Positions 1-6,174 of a stretch of 7,363 bases of DNA are shown here, one piece after another (position 1 is the stretch's first letter; each line of letters opens with the position of its first letter). The notes beneath the pieces are model-generated. The model was not told the origin of the DNA and did no database searches. It saw only the letters and a list, made by a program, of their open reading frames with translations. The translations under genes and the position numbers were made by a program. Source of the stretch: Gammaproteobacteria bacterium (lineage in GTDB: Bacteria; Pseudomonadota; Gammaproteobacteria; Eutrophobiales; Eutrophobiaceae); contig JABHFC010000081.1 in NCBI GenBank assembly GCA_018676275.1, forward strand, positions 1-7,363. Direction: 5' to 3'.

Positions 1-113
1 GTACACTTGGTACATATCCAGGGATACATCTTCAGTGCCAGGTCACGATATGAATGCCCTCTCAGCTCTGCACTTTTCCTGGATTCCGCAACAATGTTAT
101 CCAGCTTCTTCAT
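1..113 (-). CDS. YajD-like HNH nuclease, N-terminal part (cut by window edge)
   Basis: Read on the minus strand, an ATG at 113 opens a frame that runs without a stop to the window edge, giving 37 codons. The peptide begins MKKLDNIVAESRKSAEL and ends with YRDLALKMYPWICTKC. The last part matches, from memory, the opening of the YajD family, where a YREKALKIYPWVCGRC-like segment supplies the first CxxC of a zinc-binding HNH nuclease fold; C34 and C37 would be that pair. The HNH histidines lie outside the window. The frame stays open a little upstream of 113, but I find no other ATG there, and the Shine-Dalgarno sequence is weak. The gene is divergent from nrdJa. The cellular role of YajD proteins is poorly known. 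Family assignment is fairly secure; activity is inferred. Confidence 0.75.
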   Translation of the reverse strand, partial: MKKLDNIVAESRKSAELRGHSYRDLALKMYPWICTKC

Positions 114-231
114 AGCCGCAAGTATACAATAGAAATAGCTGCAAAATGCCTCGATTCGCCTGGCCTGGCATTCCGATAAAATTAATTGAACCCGATAGTT
201 GTTTTTATGTGATTTGGATGCATCTTCTGAT

Positions 232-249
232 AGTCGAGCGGAGTCGAAA
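232..249. repeat. GC-rich motif resembling a dispersed intergenic repeat
   Basis: The motif contains AGTCGA twice as a direct repeat separated by GCGG (232-237 and 242-247). It is also partly palindromic because of the TCGA ends. Its complement reads TCGACTCCGCTCGACT, a string I recall as scattered between genes in many bacterial genomes. Only one copy lies in this window, so its repeat status is inferred from memory of other genomes and not seen here. It sits just upstream of the FNR-like box of nrdJa. Confidence 0.35.
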
Positions 250-262
250 TAGAGTATCATCC

Positions 263-276
263 TTGATCCATATCAA
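263..276 (+). promoter_or_regulatory. FNR/Anr box upstream of nrdJa
   Basis: The sequence TTGATCCATATCAA matches the consensus TTGAT-N4-ATCAA at all ten defined positions. Its centre is at 269.5. A class II activator position (-41.5) would put the transcription start near 311 and the -10 element at 299-304, where TAACAT is found. This geometry favours activation of nrdJab at low oxygen. The box is about 150 bp from the start of the divergent HNH gene, so it is less likely to serve that one. FNR, Anr and Dnr have nearly identical sites and cannot be told apart here. Confidence 0.8.
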
Positions 277-298
277 GCCTTCGGCTGGCTATGATAGA

Positions 299-304
299 TA
301 ACAT
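299..304 (+). promoter_or_regulatory. Putative -10 element of the nrdJa promoter
   Basis: TAACAT matches TATAAT at four of six positions. It begins 29.5 bp from the centre of the FNR/Anr box, the expected spacing for a class II FNR-type promoter. The predicted start near 311 gives a leader of about 57 nt. TATGAT at 290-295 is closer to consensus but badly spaced from the box. Confidence 0.5.
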
Positions 305-367
305 TTCCGATTCAATTTCTGCAAAGTATTTAATCACAGGATTTAAACCTTAAGTGCCAGATAGATA

Positions 368-2521
368 ATGACAATTGTAAAAATAGACAGTAAACATAAA
401 GATTCTACAGAGATCCCCCACCAGGCTGCTTCTCTGGATATCTGGGACAAAAAATATCGCCTGAAAGACAAAGATGGTAAAGCAATAGACGAGAGCCTCA
501 GGCATACCTATCAGCGTGTCGCCAGAACTCTGGCTGAAATTGAAGAAGGCGAGGAATTGCAGCAGCTCTGGTATGAAAAATTTCTGTGGGCATTAGAACA
601 GGGAGCAATCCCGGCAGGTCGTATTATCTCAAATGCTGGAGCCAGCAAATACAAGCCTTCCACTTCCACAATTAATTGTACTGTCTCCGGAACAATTGAA
701 GACTCAATGGACGACATCCTGGTTAAATTGCATGAGGCTGGCTTAACATTGAAATCCGGTTGTGGAATTGGCTATGAGTTTTCTACCTTGCGGCCAAAGG
801 GGGCGTACGTTTCCGGTGCGGGCGCAAATACTTCCGGACCGCTGTCATTTATGGATATTTATGACAGCATGTGTTTCACAGTTTCATCCGCTGGCGGACG
901 TCGCGGTGCACAAATGGGAACATTTGATATTGGTCATCCTGACGTATTGGACTTTATCAAGGTCAAACGGGAAGATGGTAGATTACGTCAGTTTAATCTA
1001 TCCATTTTGTTAAGCGATGAGTACATGCAGGCGGTCAAAGATGATGCCTTATGGAGATTGGCTTTTCCGCTTACTCAAGCTGAAATTGAAAATGAGAAAA
1101 TCGACCTTTATGATTCAGAAGCAGTAGTCTGGCGCAATTGGTCAACTGCCGGCAATTATGAAATAGACGAACATGGGCGGGTTGCATGCAGAGTGCACAA
1201 AACCATACCCGCTCGTCGCCTCTGGGATGCAATCATGGCTTCAACCTATGATTATGCAGAGCCCGGGTTTATTCTCATTGATCGTGTTAACGAGATGAAT
1301 AATAACTGGTTTTGCGAAAATATCCGTGCCAGTAATCCTTGCGGCGAACAGCCATTACCAGCCTATGGTTCATGTCTGCTTGGCTCGGTGAATTTGACCG
1401 GTTTTGTCAGTGAACCTTTCAGCGAACATGCAGAATTTGACTGGCAGAAATTCAGGGAAGTCACCAAAGTATTTACCCGAATGCTGGATAATGTTGTTGA
1501 AATAAACGGCTTACCTTTGCCTGAACAACGCGGAGAGATTCTGCGAAAGCGCCGACATGGAATGGGGTTTCTTGGTCTTGGTTCGACTCTGACAATGTTG
1601 CGTATGCAATATGGTAAGGCTGAGTCACTGGCGTTTACCGAACGGGTTAGCCGTGAAATGGCAGTGGCAGGTTGGGAAGTCGCACTGGAACTGGCTAAAG
1701 AAAAAGGTCCTGCTCCGATAATGGAAGAAGACTTCAAAATTGATGCTGCAATGCTGGCGAAGCGTCCTGAACTGAGGGAAGATGGATTTAAAGAAGGTGA
1801 TTCAATCAAAGGTAAGCTCCTGCACGCGAAGTACAGTCGTTACATGCAACGAATTGCAGAGGTAAAACCAGAGCTGGTACGGGAATTGGCTGAAACAGGA
1901 GCGCGTTTTACCCATCATAGTTCCATCGCTCCCACTGGGACAATAGCCCTGTCTCTTGCCAACAATGTGAGTAATGGCATTGAGCCCAGCTTCGCACATC
2001 ATTATTCACGTAATATCATTCGTGCAGATAGAAAGACGAAAGAAAAAGTCGAAGTTTTTTCCTATGAGCTCCTGGCATATCGAATTTTGATTAATCCCGA
2101 AGCGATGCCCTTGTCTGATAAAACTGAAGAACAGTTACCGGACTATTTTATTTCTGCGGATGATGTGCAGCCGATGGAACATGTTGATATTCAGGCGGCG
2201 GCGCAGCGCTGGATAGATTCTTCTATTTCGAAGACAGCTAATGTGCCCACTGATTTTCCTTATGAAGATTTTAAAAATATTTATTCCTATGCCTATGAGC
2301 AGGGCTTAAAAGGATGCACAACATTTCGATTTAACCCAGAAGCATTTCAGGGTGTGTTGGTAAAGGAAGAAGATCTGGAAAAGACTTTGTATCAATTCAC
2401 TCTTGAAGATGGGGAGGTTATCGAAGTCAAAGGTAACGAAGAAATTGAATATGATGGCGAATTACATACAGCGGCTAATTTGTTTGATGCCCTGAAAGAA
2501 GGTTATTACGGTAAACATTAA
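368..2521 (+). CDS. nrdJa: Adenosylcobalamin-dependent (class II) ribonucleotide reductase, catalytic subunit NrdJa
   Basis: This enzyme reduces ribonucleotides to deoxyribonucleotides in the cytoplasm, making its thiyl radical from adenosylcobalamin and so not needing oxygen. The 717-residue protein has the expected landmarks. The finger-loop motif NPCGE is at 323-327, with N323, C325 (the thiyl cysteine) and E327. C336 in GSCLLGS lies 11 residues after C325, the same spacing as the second redox cysteine of characterised class II enzymes, and its partner is C104 in INCTVSG. Other conserved stretches are SSAGGRRGAQMG (173-184), APTGTIALS and GCTTFRFNPEAF near the end. There is no C-terminal cysteine tail; that part is encoded by the next gene, as in Pseudomonas aeruginosa NrdJa/NrdJb. 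The start is forced: an in-frame TAG at 362-364 excludes an earlier one. The Shine-Dalgarno sequence is poor. Confidence 0.95.
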   Translation: MTIVKIDSKHKDSTEIPHQAASLDIWDKKYRLKDKDGKAIDESLRHTYQRVARTLAEIEEGEELQQLWYEKFLWALEQGAIPAGRIISNAGASKYKPSTSTINCTVSGTIEDSMDDILVKLHEAGLTLKSGCGIGYEFSTLRPKGAYVSGAGANTSGPLSFMDIYDSMCFTVSSAGGRRGAQMGTFDIGHPDVLDFIKVKREDGRLRQFNLSILLSDEYMQAVKDDALWRLAFPLTQAEIENEKIDLYDSEAVVWRNWSTAGNYEIDEHGRVACRVHKTIPARRLWDAIMASTYDYAEPGFILIDRVNEMNNNWFCENIRASNPCGEQPLPAYGSCLLGSVNLTGFVSEPFSEHAEFDWQKFREVTKVFTRMLDNVVEINGLPLPEQRGEILRKRRHGMGFLGLGSTLTMLRMQYGKAESLAFTERVSREMAVAGWEVALELAKEKGPAPIMEEDFKIDAAMLAKRPELREDGFKEGDSIKGKLLHAKYSRYMQRIAEVKPELVRELAETGARFTHHSSIAPTGTIALSLANNVSNGIEPSFAHHYSRNIIRADRKTKEKVEVFSYELLAYRILINPEAMPLSDKTEEQLPDYFISADDVQPMEHVDIQAAAQRWIDSSISKTANVPTDFPYEDFKNIYSYAYEQGLKGCTTFRFNPEAFQGVLVKEEDLEKTLYQFTLEDGEVIEVKGNEEIEYDGELHTAANLFDALKEGYYGKH

Positions 2522-2537
2522 GCAGGTACGGATTTAG

Positions 2538-3230
2538 ATGGCAATTAAAATTGATAAAAATATAGTTGGCTACAAAGTCAGCAAAGAAAATGCAGTGACA
2601 GCAAAAGCAGAAGAGCCTGCCAAGGTAGTAGATAACGTAGTACAAATGCATGAAAGGTTGGAACGTCCACAAATGTTGTTGGGTTCAACCTATAAGATGA
2701 AAACACCGTTTTCAGACCACGCCCTGTACGTCACCGTTAACGATATTATTCTTAATGCCGGCACCGAACATGAATTACGACGGCCTTTTGAGATCTTTAT
2801 CAATTCGAAGAACATGGATGACTTTCAATGGATAGTTGCACTAACCCGAATTATCTCGGCAGTATTTCGTAAAGGCGGTGATGTAACCTTTATGGTGGAG
2901 GAGTTACGTTCGGTATTTGATCCACGAGGTGGTTACTTCAAACCAGGTGGCAAATTTATGCCCTCACTGGTTGCAGAAATCGGCGATGTGCTGGAAAGTC
3001 ATATGCGTATGATTGGCTTACTCAAGGATGATGGTCCTGATGAACATCAGAGAAAATTAATTGCAGAAAAACGTGCTGAATATGAAAGCACATTGAGCCA
3101 GATGGAAAAGACCGCGCCTGAAGAATTTCCGGATAATGCCAGTCTATGTAGCAAGTGTCAGACAAAAGCGATGATCCAGCTGGATAATTGTCTGACTTGT
3201 TTGAATTGCGGCGAATCAAAATGCGGCTAG
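2538..3230 (+). CDS. nrdJb: Class II ribonucleotide reductase accessory subunit NrdJb (TSCPD domain and cysteine tail)
   Basis: This 230-residue protein corresponds to the C-terminal part of single-chain class II reductases, encoded here as a separate gene 16 bp after nrdJa and surely co-transcribed. Residues 1-45 are a variable linker. Residues about 50-160 match the TSCPD domain (YKMKTPFSDHALYVTVND onward). The C-terminus carries six cysteines: C204 and C207 (CSKC), then C218, C221, C224 and C229. Tails of this kind bind metal or pass reducing equivalents to the active-site pair C104/C336 of NrdJa; the exact role of each cysteine is inferred. Nearest known arrangement is the NrdJa/NrdJb pair of P. 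aeruginosa, where both parts are needed for activity. A weak GGA precedes the ATG. No clear terminator follows in the 59 bp before hemN. Confidence 0.9.
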   Translation: MAIKIDKNIVGYKVSKENAVTAKAEEPAKVVDNVVQMHERLERPQMLLGSTYKMKTPFSDHALYVTVNDIILNAGTEHELRRPFEIFINSKNMDDFQWIVALTRIISAVFRKGGDVTFMVEELRSVFDPRGGYFKPGGKFMPSLVAEIGDVLESHMRMIGLLKDDGPDEHQRKLIAEKRAEYESTLSQMEKTAPEEFPDNASLCSKCQTKAMIQLDNCLTCLNCGESKCG

Positions 3231-3289
3231 TTGACTTATAGACGAGCAAAAGAATTATTAGCGCAGTCTGCCCCCACTTACTTTATAAA

Positions 3290-4681
3290 TTAAATTGTTT
3301 TAGAAAAAGACTGTTCTTGCGTTGATTGGCGAGGATATTTGTCAAAGACCATGCAAATATTTCGTACCAGTAATCGTCCTGGAGGCAATATTGTTATGCC
3401 TTCAATATCTAACACTAATAGCCCGTCATCCTGCATATTTTTCAATGCCTGTAACTCATTATAAAAATATTCAGTGGGATCGATCATGTACCTCTCTTCA
3501 AGCTCTGAAAATTTCAAACTGAGATGACAGATAAGTTGAGTGATGATGTATTGACGTAATAAGTCATCATTATCCAGTTTATAACCTCGAAATATAGGTA
3601 TCGTTCCTGACTTGATTGATTTTTCATATTCAGGAATGGCATGAAAATTCTGTGCATAACAATCGCCAATTTTACTGACGGCACTAATACCCATACCAAC
3701 AATATCGCAGTCACCATGGGTGGAATAGCCTTGAAAGTTTCGTGTAAGTACACCTTTGGTCTGAGCTATGGCAAGCTCATCATCAGGTTTAGCAAAATGA
3801 TCCATGCCAATATAGACATATCCGGCTTTGGTCAAAGCATCAATATTATTTTGAAAAATGATCAGTTTCGTAGCAGCATCAGGTAGTTCAGACTGATTGA
3901 TTTGCTTTTGCACCTTAAAACGGTCCGGCATATGTGCATAATTAAAAATAGAAAGCCGATCAGGTTGCATAGAAATCACTTTGTCCAGAGTTCGCTGGAA
4001 GCTTTCAGCTGTTTGTTTTGGTAAACCGTAAATTAGATCGAGACTGATGGACTTGAAACCCTCATTACGGGCGGCCTCAATAATCGCGAATGTTTCTTCT
4101 TCAGATTGAATACGATTGACGGACTTCTGTACTTCCGGTTCAAAATCCTGAACACCAAGGCTGACTCTATTAAATCCAAGTTTACGAAGAAGCGCTATCG
4201 TAGCGGCATCACATTCTCTCGGATCAAGCTCAATAGAATACTCACCCTCATCATTATCTCTTAGGGAGAAGTGTGAACGTGTAAAGTCCATTAAATCGGA
4301 CATTTGATCCATGCTGATAAAAGTCGGTGTGCCTCCTCCCCAGTGCAGCTGATTTACAACCCTGTCTTTATCAAACAATTTCGATTGAAGTTCTATTTCC
4401 TGATGCAACAACTTTAAGTAAGGTGCAGCATGCTTGCGATTGTTTGTAATAATTTTATTACAGGCACAGTAGTAACAAACTGTATTGCAGAAGGGCAAGT
4501 GAAAATAGAGAGACAAGGGGTGTGGGATCGGATTCTCATTCGTCCGTAGTGCGTTTTCAACATAATTGGTACTGGTGAACCCCTCATTAAACTGTACGGC
4601 AGTCGGATAAGAGGTGTATCGCGGACCGGCTTTATCGTAGCGCGAAATCAGTTCTTTATTGAAGACCAGGTCAGTAGTCAT
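3290..4681 (-). CDS. hemN: Oxygen-independent coproporphyrinogen III oxidase HemN
   Basis: HemN is a cytoplasmic radical-SAM enzyme that converts coproporphyrinogen III to protoporphyrinogen IX without oxygen, a late step of haem synthesis. The radical-SAM cluster motif CNTVCYYCAC provides the CX3CX2C cysteines plus the extra cysteine typical of HemN. Other family marks are GPRYTSYPTA near the N-terminus, GGGTPTF, YAHMPDRFKVQKQI, YIGMDHFAKPDDELA, RNFQGYSTH and a C-terminal GRLLVRNICMVFD. The frame opens at an ATG at 4723 (477 residues), but I prefer the ATG at 4681 (463 residues). It puts GPRYTSYP at the usual distance from the start, and the likely FNR-type promoter would begin transcription near 4706, inside the longer frame. 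An ATG at 4693 is also possible; Shine-Dalgarno signals are weak for all three. The gene converges with nrdJb. Confidence 0.95.
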   Translation of the reverse strand: MTTDLVFNKELISRYDKAGPRYTSYPTAVQFNEGFTSTNYVENALRTNENPIPHPLSLYFHLPFCNTVCYYCACNKIITNNRKHAAPYLKLLHQEIELQSKLFDKDRVVNQLHWGGGTPTFISMDQMSDLMDFTRSHFSLRDNDEGEYSIELDPRECDAATIALLRKLGFNRVSLGVQDFEPEVQKSVNRIQSEEETFAIIEAARNEGFKSISLDLIYGLPKQTAESFQRTLDKVISMQPDRLSIFNYAHMPDRFKVQKQINQSELPDAATKLIIFQNNIDALTKAGYVYIGMDHFAKPDDELAIAQTKGVLTRNFQGYSTHGDCDIVGMGISAVSKIGDCYAQNFHAIPEYEKSIKSGTIPIFRGYKLDNDDLLRQYIITQLICHLSLKFSELEERYMIDPTEYFYNELQALKNMQDDGLLVLDIEGITILPPGRLLVRNICMVFDKYPRQSTQEQSFSKTI

Positions 4682-4712
4682 TAATTTCTTCATTGCATTG
4701 CATAGGGGTGAC

Positions 4713-4718
4713 TTTTTA
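4713..4718 (-). promoter_or_regulatory. Putative -10 element of the hemN promoter
   Basis: On the minus strand this reads TAAAAA, matching TATAAT at four of six positions. It lies exactly 29.5 bp from the centre of the FNR/Anr box at 4741-4754, as in class II FNR promoters. The predicted transcription start is near 4706, downstream of the first possible hemN ATG. Confidence 0.45.
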
Positions 4719-4740
4719 GCCATTTACCCAACAAATTGCG

Positions 4741-4754
4741 ATGATCTAGATCAA
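4741..4754 (-). promoter_or_regulatory. FNR/Anr box upstream of hemN
   Basis: On the minus strand the site reads TTGATCTAGATCAT, nine of ten matches to TTGAT-N4-ATCAA. Its inner TGATCTAGATCA is a perfect palindrome, so it can be read in either direction. Its centre (4747.5) is 24 bp before the longest hemN frame and 66 bp before the preferred start. FNR/Anr control of hemN is well known in Pseudomonas and relatives. The box may also serve the divergent DUF1624 gene. Confidence 0.75.
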
Positions 4755-4777
4755 CATTTTTGTTATGCCCATAAAAT

Positions 4778-4783
4778 TATAAA
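4778..4783 (+). promoter_or_regulatory. Possible rightward -10 element facing the DUF1624 gene
   Basis: TATAAA matches TATAAT at five of six positions. It begins 30.5 bp from the centre of the FNR/Anr box at 4741-4754, one base from the ideal class II spacing. If used, the same box would drive both hemN and the rightward pair, and the leader before the ATG at 4934 would be about 145 nt. A second TATAAA at 4865-4870 lacks a convincing -35. Confidence 0.3.
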
Positions 4784-4827
4784 CCTAGAAAATCACTCAG
4801 GTATTACTCCACGTTAGATTTTCTGGG
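4784..4827 (+). repeat. Inverted repeat in the hemN/DUF1624 intergenic region
   Basis: The left arm CCTAGAAAATC (4784-4794) and right arm GATTTTCTGGG (4817-4827) pair over 11 positions, with one T-G wobble (4786 with 4825), around a 22-nt loop. As RNA it would form a long stem in the leader of the rightward pair, if transcription begins upstream of it. As DNA it could be a spaced operator. There is no T-tract, so it is not an intrinsic terminator. Function unknown. Confidence 0.5.
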
Positions 4828-4914
4828 AGCTTGATAAGGAAAATTTCGGTATCCGGATGATATGTATAAAGTTAGTTCCGGTTTAGTATTGGTGTTAAAT
4901 TAGGCGCTTCGGGT

Positions 4915-4921
4915 GAGGGGA
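4915..4921 (+). promoter_or_regulatory. Ribosome binding site deciding the DUF1624 start
   Basis: GAGGGGA is the only purine-rich Shine-Dalgarno-like run near the start. It precedes the ATG at 4934 by 12 nt, slightly long. The earlier in-frame GTG at 4913 overlaps it and has no such sequence upstream, so the ATG is preferred. Confidence 0.55.
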
Positions 4922-4933
4922 CTTACAAATATC

Positions 4934-6142
4934 ATGACTAATTCTGTTGGTATAGATAAAGACGCGCGCTCATACAGGCTGACGAATATTGATATGTTAC
5001 GCGGTCTGGTCATTATCATTATGGCGATTGACCATGTACGTGACTATTTCATGCTTGGCGGAGTACAGGATCCGATGGCTGAACCTGATGTCAGTGCTGG
5101 AGTCTATTTTACCCGCTGGATAACGCACTTCTGCGCACCGGTTTTTGTATTCCTTGCCGGAACATCTATTGGCCTGATGGCTGAACGGAAATCACAAAAT
5201 GAAGTAGCGGGTTTTGTTTTCAAACGAGGCTTGTGGTTGGTTTTTGTGGAAATCGCCATAATTTCTACAGCAACATCTTTCGCACCCCTGGGGGAGCCAA
5301 ACATGGGCGGCTTAACCATGATCGTTCTACAGGTGATCTGGGTGCTGGGGATCGGAATGCTGGTACTTTCAGTTGCCCAGTTTATGGGAGCCAGGGCCTG
5401 CTTTATTATTGCTGTGCTGATTCTAGCCGGACACAATTTATTGGACTCGGTCTGGCCGTTGGGAAGCATTATGGGTGGCAGCGATCCTTTCTGGACCAGC
5501 TTGCATTCGCAGGGTTCAATGACATTAGGACCTTTTTACATAATCACAGTCTATCCTCTGCTTCCATGGATTGGTGTGATGTTACTTGGTTATGGCACAG
5601 CTTTTATATTTCAGAAAAAACCAGAATCGAGGGATGCCTTTTTGTTAAAAACGGGACTGGCTTTTATCGGGGCATTTATAGTAATTCGGGCAACAGGTAT
5701 TTATGGCGATCCAAACCCATGGCAAGTACAAAATATTGGAGCGTTGGCAACTTTCTTCGATTTTATGAACGTAAGTAAATATCCACCGAGCCTGATATTC
5801 ATTTTAATAACCCTTGGCCCGATGGCGATTGTGTGTGCATATGCGGATAAATTACAGGGCTGGCTCAAAGATACACTCGTTATGTTTGGCAGAGTGCCTT
5901 TTGCATTTTACGTGGCCCATTTTTACTTGATCCACCTGTTAAGTATGTTTTTTGGCATGACACAGGGCTTCGAAGCAAGTCAGTTTTTACACTTCTTCTT
6001 TTTCTATCCGCAAGGATATGGAACCGGACTGACAGGTGTATATATTGTCTGGTTTATAGTTCTACTTATTCTTTATCCTTTTTGTAAATGGATGGCAGAA
6101 ATCAAGCGTAGACGTAAAGACTGGTGGTTAAGTTATCTTTAG
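4934..6142 (+). CDS. DUF1624 / HGSNAT-like polytopic inner-membrane protein, putative acyltransferase
   Basis: This 402-residue protein is very hydrophobic, with about ten predicted membrane segments (near residues 24-40, 62-82, 96-115, 126-147, 155-171, 199-226 as one or two, 239-256, 285-302, 320-340 and 366-384). After a short soluble N-terminus it has RLTNIDMLRGLVIIIMAIDH (residues 15-34), the opening signature of DUF1624 proteins, related to the catalytic domain of heparan-alpha-glucosaminide N-acetyltransferase and more loosely to acyltransferase 3. Further marks are SKYPPSLIFILITLGP and GRVPFAFYVAHFYLIH near the C-terminus. The family is thought to move acyl groups across the membrane onto sugars, but bacterial members are largely uncharacterised and no substrate can be read here. 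H34 in DHVRD is a conserved candidate functional residue. The C-terminus is basic (KRRRKDWW), probably cytoplasmic. A cytochrome gene follows after 32 bp, suggesting co-transcription. Confidence 0.85.
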   Translation: MTNSVGIDKDARSYRLTNIDMLRGLVIIIMAIDHVRDYFMLGGVQDPMAEPDVSAGVYFTRWITHFCAPVFVFLAGTSIGLMAERKSQNEVAGFVFKRGLWLVFVEIAIISTATSFAPLGEPNMGGLTMIVLQVIWVLGIGMLVLSVAQFMGARACFIIAVLILAGHNLLDSVWPLGSIMGGSDPFWTSLHSQGSMTLGPFYIITVYPLLPWIGVMLLGYGTAFIFQKKPESRDAFLLKTGLAFIGAFIVIRATGIYGDPNPWQVQNIGALATFFDFMNVSKYPPSLIFILITLGPMAIVCAYADKLQGWLKDTLVMFGRVPFAFYVAHFYLIHLLSMFFGMTQGFEASQFLHFFFFYPQGYGTGLTGVYIVWFIVLLILYPFCKWMAEIKRRRKDWWLSYL

Positions 6143-6174
6143 TACTTAATAGTTAAAAAGTGAAACAGGTATAA

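Noticed and set aside
305..367. Cobalamin riboswitch in the nrdJa leader (the enzyme uses adenosylcobalamin)
   Set aside because: The predicted leader of about 57 nt is far too short, and no convincing B12-box is present; AGTGCCAG near 353 is only a superficial resemblance.
511..2002. Open frames inside nrdJa on the minus strand (511-717, 1363-1809, 1802-2002) and in another plus frame (762-1013)
   Set aside because: They overlap a well-supported reductase gene, have no recognisable motifs and no Shine-Dalgarno context, and read as serine- or cysteine-rich shadow peptides.
2519..2541. nrdJ broken by a frameshift or stop between the two reductase parts
   Set aside because: NrdJb has its own start and linker, and the same two-gene arrangement is known from Pseudomonas.
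2475..3249. Minus-strand frames at 2475-2672 and 3022-3249 across nrdJb
   Set aside because: They are antisense to a conserved gene, and their low-complexity or cysteine/tyrosine-rich products match nothing I know.
3231..3289. Intrinsic terminator between the convergent nrdJb and hemN genes
   Set aside because: The spacer is AT-rich but I find no GC-rich stem followed by a T-tract on either strand.
3322..3886. Frames at 3322-3522 (+), 3514-3753 (-) and 3641-3886 (+) within hemN
   Set aside because: hemN is complete with all its motifs, and these are other-frame shadows.
5104..5778. Frames at 5104-5469 (-) and 5233-5778 (+) within the DUF1624 gene
   Set aside because: The main frame has family motifs throughout, and the alternatives have unnatural composition.
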